Source: Paludibacter sp.
GTDB taxonomy: Bacteria; Bacteroidota; Bacteroidia; Bacteroidales; Paludibacteraceae
DNA: 64,000 nucleotides
Direction of reading: 5' to 3'
Assembly: GCA_028690665.1 (NCBI GenBank)
Contig: JAQVAV010000004.1
Coordinates: 62,001 to 126,000, forward strand
The notes under the pieces were generated by a model. That model did no database searches, was not told the origin of the DNA, and saw only the letters and a list, made by a program, of their open reading frames with translations. Shown piece after piece: positions 19,309 to 28,799 of the stretch; the stretch's first letter is position 1; every line of letters begins with the position of its first letter. Position numbers and translations under genes: made by a program.

Positions 19309-21900
19309 TTAGTCAAAAGTCAAAACATTATTAATTTGATGAATTACAGCCGATGCAGATGTAGTAATAGTCGAAGAACTAAATGCTGTTCCCGACACAT
19401 TACCGGTACCATCTACATTTTTATATGCTGTAGGCAACTTGGCGAAAATGTAATCTTTAGCAATTATGTTATAAAGCCCGTTCGACTTATCAACCTCAGC
19501 AGAGGCTGGAGTTGAACCTGACGGACCATCTGCGGTTAGTTTAAGCGTACTTCCATCTCCCACAACCCCTATTTTCAGATATTTATTTTTAGCAGTTCCC
19601 CAATAAGTATCCGAATTATCATTTTTAATCGTTGCCGATTGATATTCGGCATTATAGGTTTGTCCCACAAACACCGCATTATCCTGAAAATGATATTTTA
19701 AAAAACGAATCATTTTATTAATGGCGGTACTGCGTGCAGCTTCATTTGTCATATTATAAATCGTCTGCCAGTCTTTAATTTTACCTGCTGTTATAGCTGC
19801 ATTAATTGCATCGTTGGTAGGAACATACACCGTATACTGGTAAGCATTAAAAAATTTAATCCTATAATCGATACCCTGTTGAGCAAATATCTGGCTTACA
19901 CACGTATCAGGAACTCCTGAAAGCAATTCAAAAAATTTCGAAAACTCAGGGGTCTCACTCAAAATTTTATATACTGATCTCAAAGAAGGTTGTATCGGTT
20001 TTTTCAGAAAGTAGGTATTTCCATTTTCCTGTCTGAATACTTTCGAAACAGCCGCAACTGTATTTTCTGCAATATCCTGTCCGCCCTGAATTTTCATGTT
20101 AGTGCCCGAGCCTTCGATTTTAATAATATCATTTGCCTTAGTAATATAATATTCATTACCAGATTCGATATCACCAACAACAATATGGCTGTCAAGCAAT
20201 TGCCACAACCTGTTTTTAATAAATGACTTATAAGAGCTTCCTGAAATAAGCCCAATGGAATCACCTGTTGCTCTTGTAGTTTTATCATAACTATAAATAG
20301 TAGCATTGACCACTGACTTTGATTTATCATACCAAAATTTCAATACAGCCGGAACATTCTGAGCATAAGCAATAGGATCAAGATAAGAATCAAAGTACTC
20401 ATCGGTAGGAATCATCAGGCTGTAATTGCTAACCAAAGAATTTAAGTATAACCGATAAAAAGCAAACTCTGTTCCATCTACACTCGTTTCCGAGATATCG
20501 ATAGCCCAGTTCATAATTTTAGAATTATCGCTGTAAAGTACCGGGCTGTAAACCGAAATATAATCTACCGGAGGATAAACTTCATTGGTAACATACACTT
20601 CGCCGTTAACCCCGGTATAAGTTTTTACAATATGGTTTTTTTCTACCGGCAAAGCATAATTTTCGTCATCCACCATTTTGGTGAACTTGCTTGGTACCGA
20701 TTCGATAAGAGATGTACGCATGTGCCGTTTAAGAAAGGGAAGAATAATTTTATCCGGGATACTATCCCAGTCATAGTTAAACTTTTCACCCAACACAGCC
20801 CCAATTCCACTATGAAGAAAATTTTTCATAGCGTCGTCTGTCGGCACAAACATGGCTGCCATATCGGCTTCAAGATTTGTTGATTTATAGCTATTCCATC
20901 CCGGATCGAAAACCAACAAATTGGGAGCACTTGTCTTATTATCAGGCAACAATGTACTTCCTCCGTTTGATGCAAAATAATGTTTCACAAAAATGGAATC
21001 TGTAAATTCAGGATGCAACTGGTTATAATTACTGGTAGAACCCGCATCATAGAAGGGAGCGCAAAAATGATCAAGTAATTTTGCAAAGATTTTAGTACTT
21101 AGACTTGGGTCACTTCCATTATTATCCTCAACATACTGAGCCATATTTGTTGGTGGCACCAACACACTGCTCAAAACATGAATATATCCGTTTTTACATA
21201 CAATATCTTTTTGAATAACTTTATTATTAAATATATATACATCATTTTTTACATGAGATTCCAACCCCAGAAGCATGCTAAGATCCTCATCTGTAAACGA
21301 GTATTTATCGAGGAATGCCTGAGTGAAAAAAGCTATGGGAAAATCAGTATTATCCCGTAGTAAATATAAACCCTTTGACTTTCTCGAATCCCAGTAACTA
21401 TTTTGTGGTAAATCATCTCCCTGTAAAAAAGGAATACTGTCGATAGCATTCAATTCCGTAACCTGCCTCATAGCAAATCCTTCATAAAGAGCCGTTCCGG
21501 AATAATAATTGGCCAACCGGGACAAAATATATGCATTATTAATCATCGAAAATTTAAATAAATATTTCTTCTGGGACACCGTCAACTGATCATAGCTTGT
21601 CACTCCCCAAGAATTACTTTTATAGAACTCATTAAAAGCAGAATCCGATGCAACAAACACAGTTTTACTACCGGTAAGAGATAATATCTCTTTATAATTA
21701 AGATCATCAACAAGCTTAACATAATTAGTATAATTACCATTTGACGACAAATAGTCATAAATACTTGAACCCAGCCAATCAGGTTCCTGACTATCATAAA
21801 GATATTCATCTTTGCAGGATGATAACAATGCCACTGCTATCGCAAACACCGTTAAAAGCTTCGCTAAATGACATTGCACGTTCATAATATTACGTTTCAT
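19309..21900 (-). CDS. Large fasciclin-domain lipoprotein
   Basis: The 863-residue product carries a lipoprotein signal ending ALLSSC (Cys29 from the first ATG; an ATG five codons further on would also work) and several FAS1 domains: about 40-245 (VKLVDDLNYKEILSLTG, TVFVASDSAFNEF, NGYIHVLSSVLVP), about 265-450 (MFVPTDDAMKNF), a middle degenerate one with LMIPTDEYFD near 495, and a C-terminal one at about 660-860 (YTVYVPTNDAINAAI, NGLYNIIAKDYIF). It starts 50 bp after the upstream glycosidase gene and ends 2 bp before the SusC start, so it is within the operon. Likely a cell-surface adhesin or glycan-binding lipoprotein that works with the SusCD pair; direct function is unproven. Confidence 0.82.
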   Translation of the reverse strand: MKRNIMNVQCHLAKLLTVFAIAVALLSSCKDEYLYDSQEPDWLGSSIYDYLSSNGNYTNYVKLVDDLNYKEILSLTGSKTVFVASDSAFNEFYKSNSWGVTSYDQLTVSQKKYLFKFSMINNAYILSRLANYYSGTALYEGFAMRQVTELNAIDSIPFLQGDDLPQNSYWDSRKSKGLYLLRDNTDFPIAFFTQAFLDKYSFTDEDLSMLLGLESHVKNDVYIFNNKVIQKDIVCKNGYIHVLSSVLVPPTNMAQYVEDNNGSDPSLSTKIFAKLLDHFCAPFYDAGSTSNYNQLHPEFTDSIFVKHYFASNGGSTLLPDNKTSAPNLLVFDPGWNSYKSTNLEADMAAMFVPTDDAMKNFLHSGIGAVLGEKFNYDWDSIPDKIILPFLKRHMRTSLIESVPSKFTKMVDDENYALPVEKNHIVKTYTGVNGEVYVTNEVYPPVDYISVYSPVLYSDNSKIMNWAIDISETSVDGTEFAFYRLYLNSLVSNYSLMIPTDEYFDSYLDPIAYAQNVPAVLKFWYDKSKSVVNATIYSYDKTTRATGDSIGLISGSSYKSFIKNRLWQLLDSHIVVGDIESGNEYYITKANDIIKIEGSGTNMKIQGGQDIAENTVAAVSKVFRQENGNTYFLKKPIQPSLRSVYKILSETPEFSKFFELLSGVPDTCVSQIFAQQGIDYRIKFFNAYQYTVYVPTNDAINAAITAGKIKDWQTIYNMTNEAARSTAINKMIRFLKYHFQDNAVFVGQTYNAEYQSATIKNDNSDTYWGTAKNKYLKIGVVGDGSTLKLTADGPSGSTPASAEVDKSNGLYNIIAKDYIFAKLPTAYKNVDGTGNVSGTAFSSSTITTSASAVIHQINNVLTFD

Positions 21901-21950
21901 TTCAAAATTTGAATTAAGTTCTTTTGTTGACCAAATACTATTGTTGCATT

Positions 21951-24647
21951 TTATAATTTCACAAATTTATCAGAGCCAAAATCTTTTGTTCTGATAATGT
22001 AGGTTCCCGGCTGCAAATCACTTACATCTGCCCTGCCATTTTCAAACACAGCTTGTTTTACTTTGACACCACACAAGTTGTATATGTCGGCATAATAAGT
22101 AGAATAATTCGAAGTACGAATAAAATCTCTTACCGGATTTGGATAAATGCCTAACAACCCGGAGACCGGAGATTCAAGGGCATTAACCATGTCATTTTCT
22201 TCCAAAACCATCCAGCCGGCAGCATCTTTTTCGGATGAAAAATAAATACCAGTCGAACGTTCTCTCTGTTTCAATACATTTGCAAACTTTGTTGAAATGC
22301 TCAGACAGCGGAGTGTTGCTGTAACAGTATCGTTGGTACATGTTTGCAATTGAGTAATGAAAACCGGACTGGCAATACTATCACCATAATCAATATTTGT
22401 ATAAGAGGTTGTGCTTATTGTATTATCCGCCGTTCTTCCCACAATCAACTTTTTACCATTTACGCTACCAACACCTTCCGTAACAGCCAAATATGTAATT
22501 GTCTCTGTTGATAAAGCTGTTGTAACAGCCGTTTCCTTCATCAATTTAACTTCAAAACCGGTTTCTGTAACATTGCGGATACGGAGCATTGTAGCGAAAG
22601 TATTTGCAGGACTCAATTGCGAAGCAAATACAACAGGAACAGTTTCAAACGGGGTATCAAAAGTAACTTTTGTCCATTTAGCGGTAACTCCGCTGACTCT
22701 CCCGGCTAATGCCTTCAAGCCGCCGAAATCGTGACTGCCCGTAGAACAAACGAAATAAGGAATTGCATCTTCTTTGGTGAGAGACGTTACATTCTGATAA
22801 TCCCATGGAGCCAATTGAAGGTTGAATCTGGAAGAAGAACTAACCAACCGTGCCCTCGGTGTCATATACACCGTACTGTTCTGATTCGTGATTCCACCCA
22901 AAATAATTGTCGGAATCGACGAAAATCCTTTTCTAAAATAAATCGAATTCCAGTCTACATTATCCAGATATATATTTCCATACTGAATATCATCTCCTTC
23001 TGTGACATTCATCCCGACGGTTTTCGTATATAAAGTAGTTCCATTCCGATACTTAACTTTCAAACGATAATTCGTCTTTGCCACTGATATATCTATATTA
23101 TCGGTAAATGTTTTCGTATATTTATCCAACGAGGCATATTCAACAAATTCACTATCATTCACCTGTTTTTCAACAACAGACCCATCATAATAGTCCGTGT
23201 TTGGTTCAGATAAAACAATTGAAACCGTCTTTGACCCAAAGGTAGAGGTAATCGTTGGCGTCTGATATTGATATTCAGGAACAACCTCATAATCACGGTT
23301 AAAAGCCATAGGAGCATTATCCGCAGCATAATACTTTCCGGCCGGGGTTAGTGTATCTGATAATACCATAGCACGGCAATCCTGTACCCAGTTATAAATT
23401 GAGTATCTTTCAATAAACGATGCTGTATCTAGTACATTCAAAATAGCCTTTATATCTGATAGTTGTTTTGCCGCATTAGCCGTTGACAGTGAATGATCTG
23501 AAGTTGGCCAATATTCAGTTGTCCAGTTAGCCCCGTTGTTCCATTCTGTAATCCAAATCGGTCTTCCGGTACGAGTATGGATATATTTCAAATCGTTATA
23601 CCAGTTCGCCGGGCTTTTGCCTCCCCAATATGCATGAACTGCAACATAATCCACACGGTAATTATGAGCTTTACAACTATCCATAAACTGATACAGCCAG
23701 GAAAAATTAGTACAGGCAGGAGAACCTACACGCAGACCGGAAGCAAGCATATTAGGCCATTGCTGAACAGCCTCAGCCACAGTAAGGTTAGACTGCTCCG
23801 TATGATCCGGTTCGTTAAAACCCAGAACATGCGTTACTCCTGTTTTGCTATTTATTTCAGACCAACTCGGCCAGCCTCCGTTTTGGCGAATAGGAACATA
23901 CTCCACATAAGAAGTTGTGGAACCGCCTGCGCTCCAATCATAACGCCAGGTAGAATTTGTAAGATTGTATTGATTAAAATCACTTCCGGCCCAACCTTTT
24001 TTACTAACATACTCCCACGTAAAAACCCGGATAAACGAAATCGATTCATCTAGCAATTCTGGTAACTCGGCTAAATCAATGTCCTGATCATCCGCAATAA
24101 AAACACGGCTGTAACCAAGTCCGTTCGATTCGGTTGCAACAGTGGCCATATAACCTCTTTTTAATTTAAAGGATCTTATCCTGTTTTCAAACGAACTTAA
24201 AGAAGTGTAATAATTAAATAACGAAAACGAGGTCGAATCACCAGTATAATTCTGACCGGAATAAACTGTCAAAGGTTTTGTTGCTACTCCCTGAGGAATA
24301 ACCACAGTCCCCTGCTTGTAAATCACTACTCTGCAATTTGAATTATTCACCGCAGCATTTCCATTCACATAAACATATTGCAAGAGATTATTAATCACAG
24401 ACTGAGGCCTGATATTATCAAAAAACAACCATGAATTCTGGGTATTCAGTTTGACGATAGAATTACTAAGCGGAGTTGTTGTGTTTGTTATATGTAAATC
24501 GGTTTTATTATCAAGGATAACTTCTTTATCAGTATAGAAACTAACTGTAATAGTACCCTCTGCCACATTAACAGTCGTTCTCGATTGAGCTCCCCCCGAC
24601 AAAGACAGGAATGATAATAAAATCAAAATAGGAATCGTTTTTTTCAT
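21951..24647 (-). CDS. Secreted glycoside hydrolase, asl1/GH128-like core, T9SS sorting tail (paralogue)
   Basis: The 898-residue protein is a full-length paralogue of the one at 535-3,261. Signal peptide 1-20 (SLSGGAQS), shared N-terminal region, then the asl1/GH128-like core at about 200-425 with Glu279 in GFNEPDH and Glu368 in ITEWNNGA as candidate acid/base and nucleophile. Other conserved stretches are GSPAC, RVDYVAVHAYWGG and GRPIWITEW. Beta-rich domains and a T9SS type A tail (GIYPNPVRDFIRTS, about residue 832 on) follow. It is the first gene of the array, so the operon promoter should lie in the divergent spacer upstream of 24,647. A beta-1,3-glucan-type substrate is inferred from the family. 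Confidence 0.8.
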   Translation of the reverse strand: MKKTIPILILLSFLSLSGGAQSRTTVNVAEGTITVSFYTDKEVILDNKTDLHITNTTTPLSNSIVKLNTQNSWLFFDNIRPQSVINNLLQYVYVNGNAAVNNSNCRVVIYKQGTVVIPQGVATKPLTVYSGQNYTGDSTSFSLFNYYTSLSSFENRIRSFKLKRGYMATVATESNGLGYSRVFIADDQDIDLAELPELLDESISFIRVFTWEYVSKKGWAGSDFNQYNLTNSTWRYDWSAGGSTTSYVEYVPIRQNGGWPSWSEINSKTGVTHVLGFNEPDHTEQSNLTVAEAVQQWPNMLASGLRVGSPACTNFSWLYQFMDSCKAHNYRVDYVAVHAYWGGKSPANWYNDLKYIHTRTGRPIWITEWNNGANWTTEYWPTSDHSLSTANAAKQLSDIKAILNVLDTASFIERYSIYNWVQDCRAMVLSDTLTPAGKYYAADNAPMAFNRDYEVVPEYQYQTPTITSTFGSKTVSIVLSEPNTDYYDGSVVEKQVNDSEFVEYASLDKYTKTFTDNIDISVAKTNYRLKVKYRNGTTLYTKTVGMNVTEGDDIQYGNIYLDNVDWNSIYFRKGFSSIPTIILGGITNQNSTVYMTPRARLVSSSSRFNLQLAPWDYQNVTSLTKEDAIPYFVCSTGSHDFGGLKALAGRVSGVTAKWTKVTFDTPFETVPVVFASQLSPANTFATMLRIRNVTETGFEVKLMKETAVTTALSTETITYLAVTEGVGSVNGKKLIVGRTADNTISTTSYTNIDYGDSIASPVFITQLQTCTNDTVTATLRCLSISTKFANVLKQRERSTGIYFSSEKDAAGWMVLEENDMVNALESPVSGLLGIYPNPVRDFIRTSNYSTYYADIYNLCGVKVKQAVFENGRADVSDLQPGTYIIRTKDFGSDKFVKL

Positions 24648-24711
24648 GGTATTAACTTTGTAAATGCAAACTAATTATTATGCACCTTAATTTTCACATA
24701 AATTCACTTGG

Positions 24712-24719
24712 CAAATGTA
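24712..24719 (-). promoter_or_regulatory. Candidate -7 box for the polysaccharide-utilisation array
   Basis: On the minus strand the octamer TACATTTG matches the Bacteroidetes -7 consensus TAnnTTTG. A start about 7 bases downstream would give a leader of roughly 55-60 nt before the ATG at 24,647. No good -33 TTG is seen at the usual distance, so the call is tentative. Confidence 0.4.
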
Positions 24720-24896
24720 CGGCTGATATAATTAATATTGGTGTAAAATCCATTCAAAAACGTAGACTGGGAAACTCCTTTAAAAGCCCTTAAAACCTTC
24801 TGTTTTTCCACAAAATTTAGTTGTACTCCATATTGAAATCAACTGGTATTACAAACAAAATTTATCAACAAAGTTTAAATATATATTATAGAGAGA

Positions 24897-25018
24897 TCGT
24901 CGTGACTTTTCGTAATAATCCTTTAGCCTGATTATGCTTAGAAAATATAAGGTTCCCGATAAAATTCGGGGTTCATCAGATTAGAAAACTATAAATAAGA
25001 GGTCGAGAAAATTCTTAT
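24897..25018 (+). repeat. Diverged direct repeat, copy 1, with hairpin
   Basis: This stretch starts TCGTCGTGACTTTTCGTAAT and is matched about 325 bp downstream at 25,222 (TCGTCTTGACTTTTCGTAGT). After the near-identical 28-bp head, both copies contain a TTAGAAAA block and a short hairpin (here CCCGA/TCGGG at 24,955-24,970). It lies in the 798-bp gene-free spacer between the divergent polysaccharide array and the LamG gene. No protein is encoded. It could be a duplicated leader RNA or a regulator site. Confidence 0.5.
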
Positions 25019-25192
25019 TAAGAAACGCTGAATAAACAAATAGAAGCTATGTGGTTTTATTTTTCTAACTTGTATAAACCCTTTCAAATATCAGCACGAC
25101 AATCTTCTCAAAAAAACATACAGAATCATGGGATAGAGATTGTTGTCCGTATAATTGATTGATTTTTATACCCAAGAAGATTTACATGTATA

Positions 25193-25200
25193 TATATTTG
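25193..25200 (+). promoter_or_regulatory. Candidate -7 box for the LamG gene or a leader RNA
   Basis: TATATTTG fits the TAnnTTTG consensus. A start near 25,207 would place repeat copy 2 at the very head of a leader of about 240 nt in front of the ATG at 25,446. No clear -33 element is present. Confidence 0.3.
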
Positions 25201-25221
25201 TATACAGTTTTCTATATGAAC

Positions 25222-25345
25222 TCGTCTTGACTTTTCGTAGTAATTCTTTGTTTCAATAAAGATTAGAAAAATAAGACAAAAGATTCCTCGATAGAATCAG
25301 GATTACAGAAATCTGTAGAGAATAAAATCTGTATTTTCTGTCTGA
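25222..25345 (+). repeat. Diverged direct repeat, copy 2, with equivalent hairpin
   Basis: This is the second copy of the element at 24,897. The head is nearly the same, and the hairpin is at the same offset but built from different bases (TCCT.GAT at 25,285-25,292 pairing with ATCAGGA at 25,296-25,302, one bulged C). Structure kept while sequence changes hints at a functional RNA. The rest of the spacer to 25,445 has two more small inverted repeats (CTTGA/TCAAG near 25,380 and AGTTC/GAACT near 25,400). Confidence 0.5.
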
Positions 25346-25445
25346 AAAAGGAATATAATACTCGTTAATTCTGCCTTGATTTAAAAGTCAAGATAAGTTC
25401 TATATCAAAAGAACTACAATCTCAACAAACAATAAATTAATATAT

Positions 25446-28352
25446 ATGAAAAAGAAAATTACAATCTTATTTATGTCACTATTATCAATAGTGGCATTGA
25501 ATGCTCAAAACCTGTTATCCGGCTGGGATGGAAATGGAGTAACAGGCGATGCTTCCAAACCAACCGATGTAGGCTGGTTAAATACGGATTCAGCATCAGT
25601 TCCATGGAACACAGCCAACGGAAGTGGCGGTTGCCGCTTCAGAGATGCCGGAGATGGATTTACCTCTGGGACTTTTACAAACGAATCGGATAACTCCGTT
25701 AACGATTCCCGTCAACTAATGTTGCGTTTTGATAATGGTGATTATAGCGCATCTGTTTACGCTTACCCTGTTACACTCGAAGCGAATGCAACATACGCAT
25801 TTACAATGGACTATGTATGCGGCGGAAGTGCTGTTCCTCCAATGAATATTACGGCCGGTGCTAGCACTACACCATCCGAAGAAGGTCTTATTTTATCAAA
25901 AACTTATGAAACATCCAGCAATACAACTATTTACAGAAAGGCTGAGCTAACTTTCAGTACCGGAACTGAAGCAGGCACTTGCTATATTACCTTCACCGGA
26001 GGCTGGGCATGGTTTGGTATAACCAACCTAAATCTTCAAAAAATTGCAGCTGATCTTACAGAACTGAATTCTCAGGCCAACAATTTACAAATAGATGGTA
26101 TAGAAGACGGAATCTCTGACGATTTAACTTTGCCTACTACATTAGGAACCCAGGGAGTTACTTGTAGCTGGGCTTCATCCGACTCTTCAATCATAGATCC
26201 TTCCGGAAAAGTTACACAACCGGAAAAATATGATACCTATGTTACTTTGACAGCAACCGTATCTCAAACAATCAATGACGAAGTCTATACCGTTACAAAA
26301 ACATTCAAAGTAAAAGTTTTAGGGGTAATTCCTACACCGCTGGAAATAGCCGATTTTACTTTCGAAAACAGTTATATATCTTACGAAGATGACATTTTGC
26401 GGGTAACCGATACAAAAAGTGGATTCAAAGGAACTTTTATGAATGGAGCCAGACTGAGAACTATCGGAACATCAGAAAAAATCAATGTTCTTGATTTGGG
26501 AAGCAATAACGGCTATTTTGATATGGGGCAGGAAATAGGACAAGCCATTTATTCTTTATCTGACTACACAATAATGGGATATTTCCGGGTAAACGAAAAC
26601 TATACAGGCCTGTCTTCGGCTGGGAACTACTATTGGAATTTCAGCAATAGTGACAATGTAGGAACAATTAAAAACGGATTCATGTATGGGAATCTGAGTG
26701 CACAAGCAGCCGGTATCTCTGCTGCAGGCTCTCCAAGTACAAAAACATCTGTCGGTAGTGCTGCAAGTCAGGGAGCATGGCATCATATATGCTATACTCA
26801 GACAGGAACAACAGGAACTCTCTATATTGACGGTGTACAGATGGCACAAAACACTGCTATGCCTTTAGTTTACGAAACAATTGCAAAAGACAGCCTCCCC
26901 GGAACAATCTGTAACTGGTTAGGTCGCTCGGGCTGGACATCGGATGTTTATTTAAAAACCACACTATTATATGACTTCCGGGTAATGAGTGTACCTGTTA
27001 CAAGTGATGACCTGAATTTCGAAACAATAGAAGGACTACCTTCCGTACAGACAACCCTCGACAGATTAAATGTTGCCTACGCCGAAGATTCTGATTATAT
27101 CTCGGAAGGGCTCAACAATGAATACGAAAACCTGTCTCTGGAAGATCTTTCTCATGTAACAGGCAACATTAGCCTGCCAACAAAAGGATCTATCGATGAA
27201 TCTGTTATAATTAAGTGGAAAACATCCAATAACAAATTAATTACTTCCGATGGAACTGTAACACGTCCGGATTATTACGATTATAATGTAACTCTGACAG
27301 CAACATTGCTAAAAGACGGGCAAAGTACTACTAAAGATTTTACAGCTACTGTTATTGCCAACGAGGGAACTGCTTTCACCGGAGATTTGCTTTACAAACT
27401 TGATTGCGCTAGTGTAAGTAGTATAAATGACAGAACAATTACCGAAAGTGCCGAAAAACATTTTACAGCAACGTTAATGAATGATGCAGCAATTTCACGC
27501 ATGGGAACTACCAATATCTTCTATGTAGTAAATTTAGGTGATAGCATCGGTTATGTCGACTTAGGAACTAAAATAGGACAGGCGTTCTATAACCTGACAG
27601 ATTACACAGTTTCCGCATACTATCGGATAGAAGACGATGAGACAACTCTGGCCGGTAATGGAAACTTCTTATGGACATTCTCAAATAATGCTGATGCGGC
27701 AACCTACAAAAACGGGTATATAATTGGAAGTTTATACACCCAATCTCAAAGTGTTACGCCGGGATATTACGATACTGCAACCGGGAACCAGTCAGTAAGT
27801 ATCGCAACTCCAGGTCCCGCACTAAAAGGAAGCTGGCACCACATGGCCTATGTACAATCGGGAACCATAGGAAATATCTATGTTGATGGTATTCTTCAGA
27901 ACTCGGCAGAAATCACAAACACTCCGGCAACGACTTTACCGCAGGATAATCTGCTTGGCACCCCTTACAACTGGATTGGACGCTCAAATTATGTATCGGA
28001 TGCTTATTTACGGAAAACATTGGTATACGATTTAAGATTATACAGCAAAGCTCTGTCTGACAATGAAATATTGACAACAGACTTAAATGTCGGTAATACA
28101 ATCGCAGAACTTGATGAAGCCTATACCGAAGGTATAGAAACTTCCGTTAAATCCGTAAACTCTTCAGAATATAAGATTGGCACCGCCCTGGGAAAAATTA
28201 AGATATACGGTTTAGCACCAAACGACAGAGTAAACATCTTTGATGTCACAGGAAGAAATATTTACGTTACAAATAGCAATATAGTCTCCGTTAACGCAGG
28301 AGTTTATATTATTAAAATAAATAACTTCACGACCAAGGTAGTAGTAAAATAA
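25446..28352 (+). CDS. Secreted LamG-type protein with bacterial Ig-like repeats, T9SS tail
   Basis: The 968-residue product has a signal peptide (1-20, IVALNAQ), an N-terminal beta-sandwich (about 22-200), and two tandem modules, each with an atrophied bacterial Ig-like domain (motifs SWASSDSSIIDPSGKVTQP and KWKTSNNKLITSDGTVTRP, each followed by VTLTAT) and a laminin-G/concanavalin-like domain with the LamG_3 signatures GAWHHICYTQTGTTGTLYIDG and GSWHHMAYVQSGTIGNIYVDG. A C-terminal T9SS-like tail (about 895-968, VNIFDVTGRNIYVTNS, ending TTKVVVK) follows. No enzyme motif is seen. It is probably a surface glycan-binding or adhesin protein. It is divergent to the polysaccharide array and might share control with it. 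Confidence 0.75.
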   Translation: MKKKITILFMSLLSIVALNAQNLLSGWDGNGVTGDASKPTDVGWLNTDSASVPWNTANGSGGCRFRDAGDGFTSGTFTNESDNSVNDSRQLMLRFDNGDYSASVYAYPVTLEANATYAFTMDYVCGGSAVPPMNITAGASTTPSEEGLILSKTYETSSNTTIYRKAELTFSTGTEAGTCYITFTGGWAWFGITNLNLQKIAADLTELNSQANNLQIDGIEDGISDDLTLPTTLGTQGVTCSWASSDSSIIDPSGKVTQPEKYDTYVTLTATVSQTINDEVYTVTKTFKVKVLGVIPTPLEIADFTFENSYISYEDDILRVTDTKSGFKGTFMNGARLRTIGTSEKINVLDLGSNNGYFDMGQEIGQAIYSLSDYTIMGYFRVNENYTGLSSAGNYYWNFSNSDNVGTIKNGFMYGNLSAQAAGISAAGSPSTKTSVGSAASQGAWHHICYTQTGTTGTLYIDGVQMAQNTAMPLVYETIAKDSLPGTICNWLGRSGWTSDVYLKTTLLYDFRVMSVPVTSDDLNFETIEGLPSVQTTLDRLNVAYAEDSDYISEGLNNEYENLSLEDLSHVTGNISLPTKGSIDESVIIKWKTSNNKLITSDGTVTRPDYYDYNVTLTATLLKDGQSTTKDFTATVIANEGTAFTGDLLYKLDCASVSSINDRTITESAEKHFTATLMNDAAISRMGTTNIFYVVNLGDSIGYVDLGTKIGQAFYNLTDYTVSAYYRIEDDETTLAGNGNFLWTFSNNADAATYKNGYIIGSLYTQSQSVTPGYYDTATGNQSVSIATPGPALKGSWHHMAYVQSGTIGNIYVDGILQNSAEITNTPATTLPQDNLLGTPYNWIGRSNYVSDAYLRKTLVYDLRLYSKALSDNEILTTDLNVGNTIAELDEAYTEGIETSVKSVNSSEYKIGTALGKIKIYGLAPNDRVNIFDVTGRNIYVTNSNIVSVNAGVYIIKINNFTTKVVVK

Positions 28353-28377
28353 CATTGCTATAATCAACCATTTATAC

Positions 28378-28552
28378 GAAAAAGAGGGTGTCCAAAAAGA
28401 GAATCTTAAACGCAAATTCCGCAAATTTTCACAAATAAAACAGATTAATAAATTTAATATATTATTGAAATAGAAATAATTATGATCTGTGAAAATTTGC
28501 GTTTATTTGCGAAATTTGTGTTTTCCTTTCTTTTGAGACACCCTCTTTTTCT
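28378..28552. repeat. Palindromic MITE-like intergenic element
   Basis: The ends are inverted: GAAAAAGAGGGTGTCC at 28,378 and its near-complement ending GACACCCTCTTTTTC at 28,552. Inside, both arms repeat CGCAAATT..GCAAATTTTCACA in opposite orientation around an A/T-rich centre, so the entire 175 bp can fold into one long hairpin. No transposase gene is present. The terminal GAGGGTGTC sequence is of a kind seen at ends of Bacteroidetes insertion sequences, so a non-autonomous element or remnant is likely; it may also serve as terminator for the LamG gene. Confidence 0.6.
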
Positions 28553-28799
28553 ATAATAACTAATTTCTCATCGTGTAAAGTTACATTCACTAATTAAATT
28601 CTCAACCTACTCAAAAGCCCTTTTAAAACACATTTGGAAATTTTGTCACTATTTGAAACCCAAAATAAGACATATTGTCCTAAATATCAATATATTAAAA
28701 ATAAAATCAAGTCATTTTTTCCGATTTTCCCCATTGGTAGATAATTTGCCAGAGAGACTGCGTTTTTAGAAATATGAACACACAGAAAGGAATCAAATT

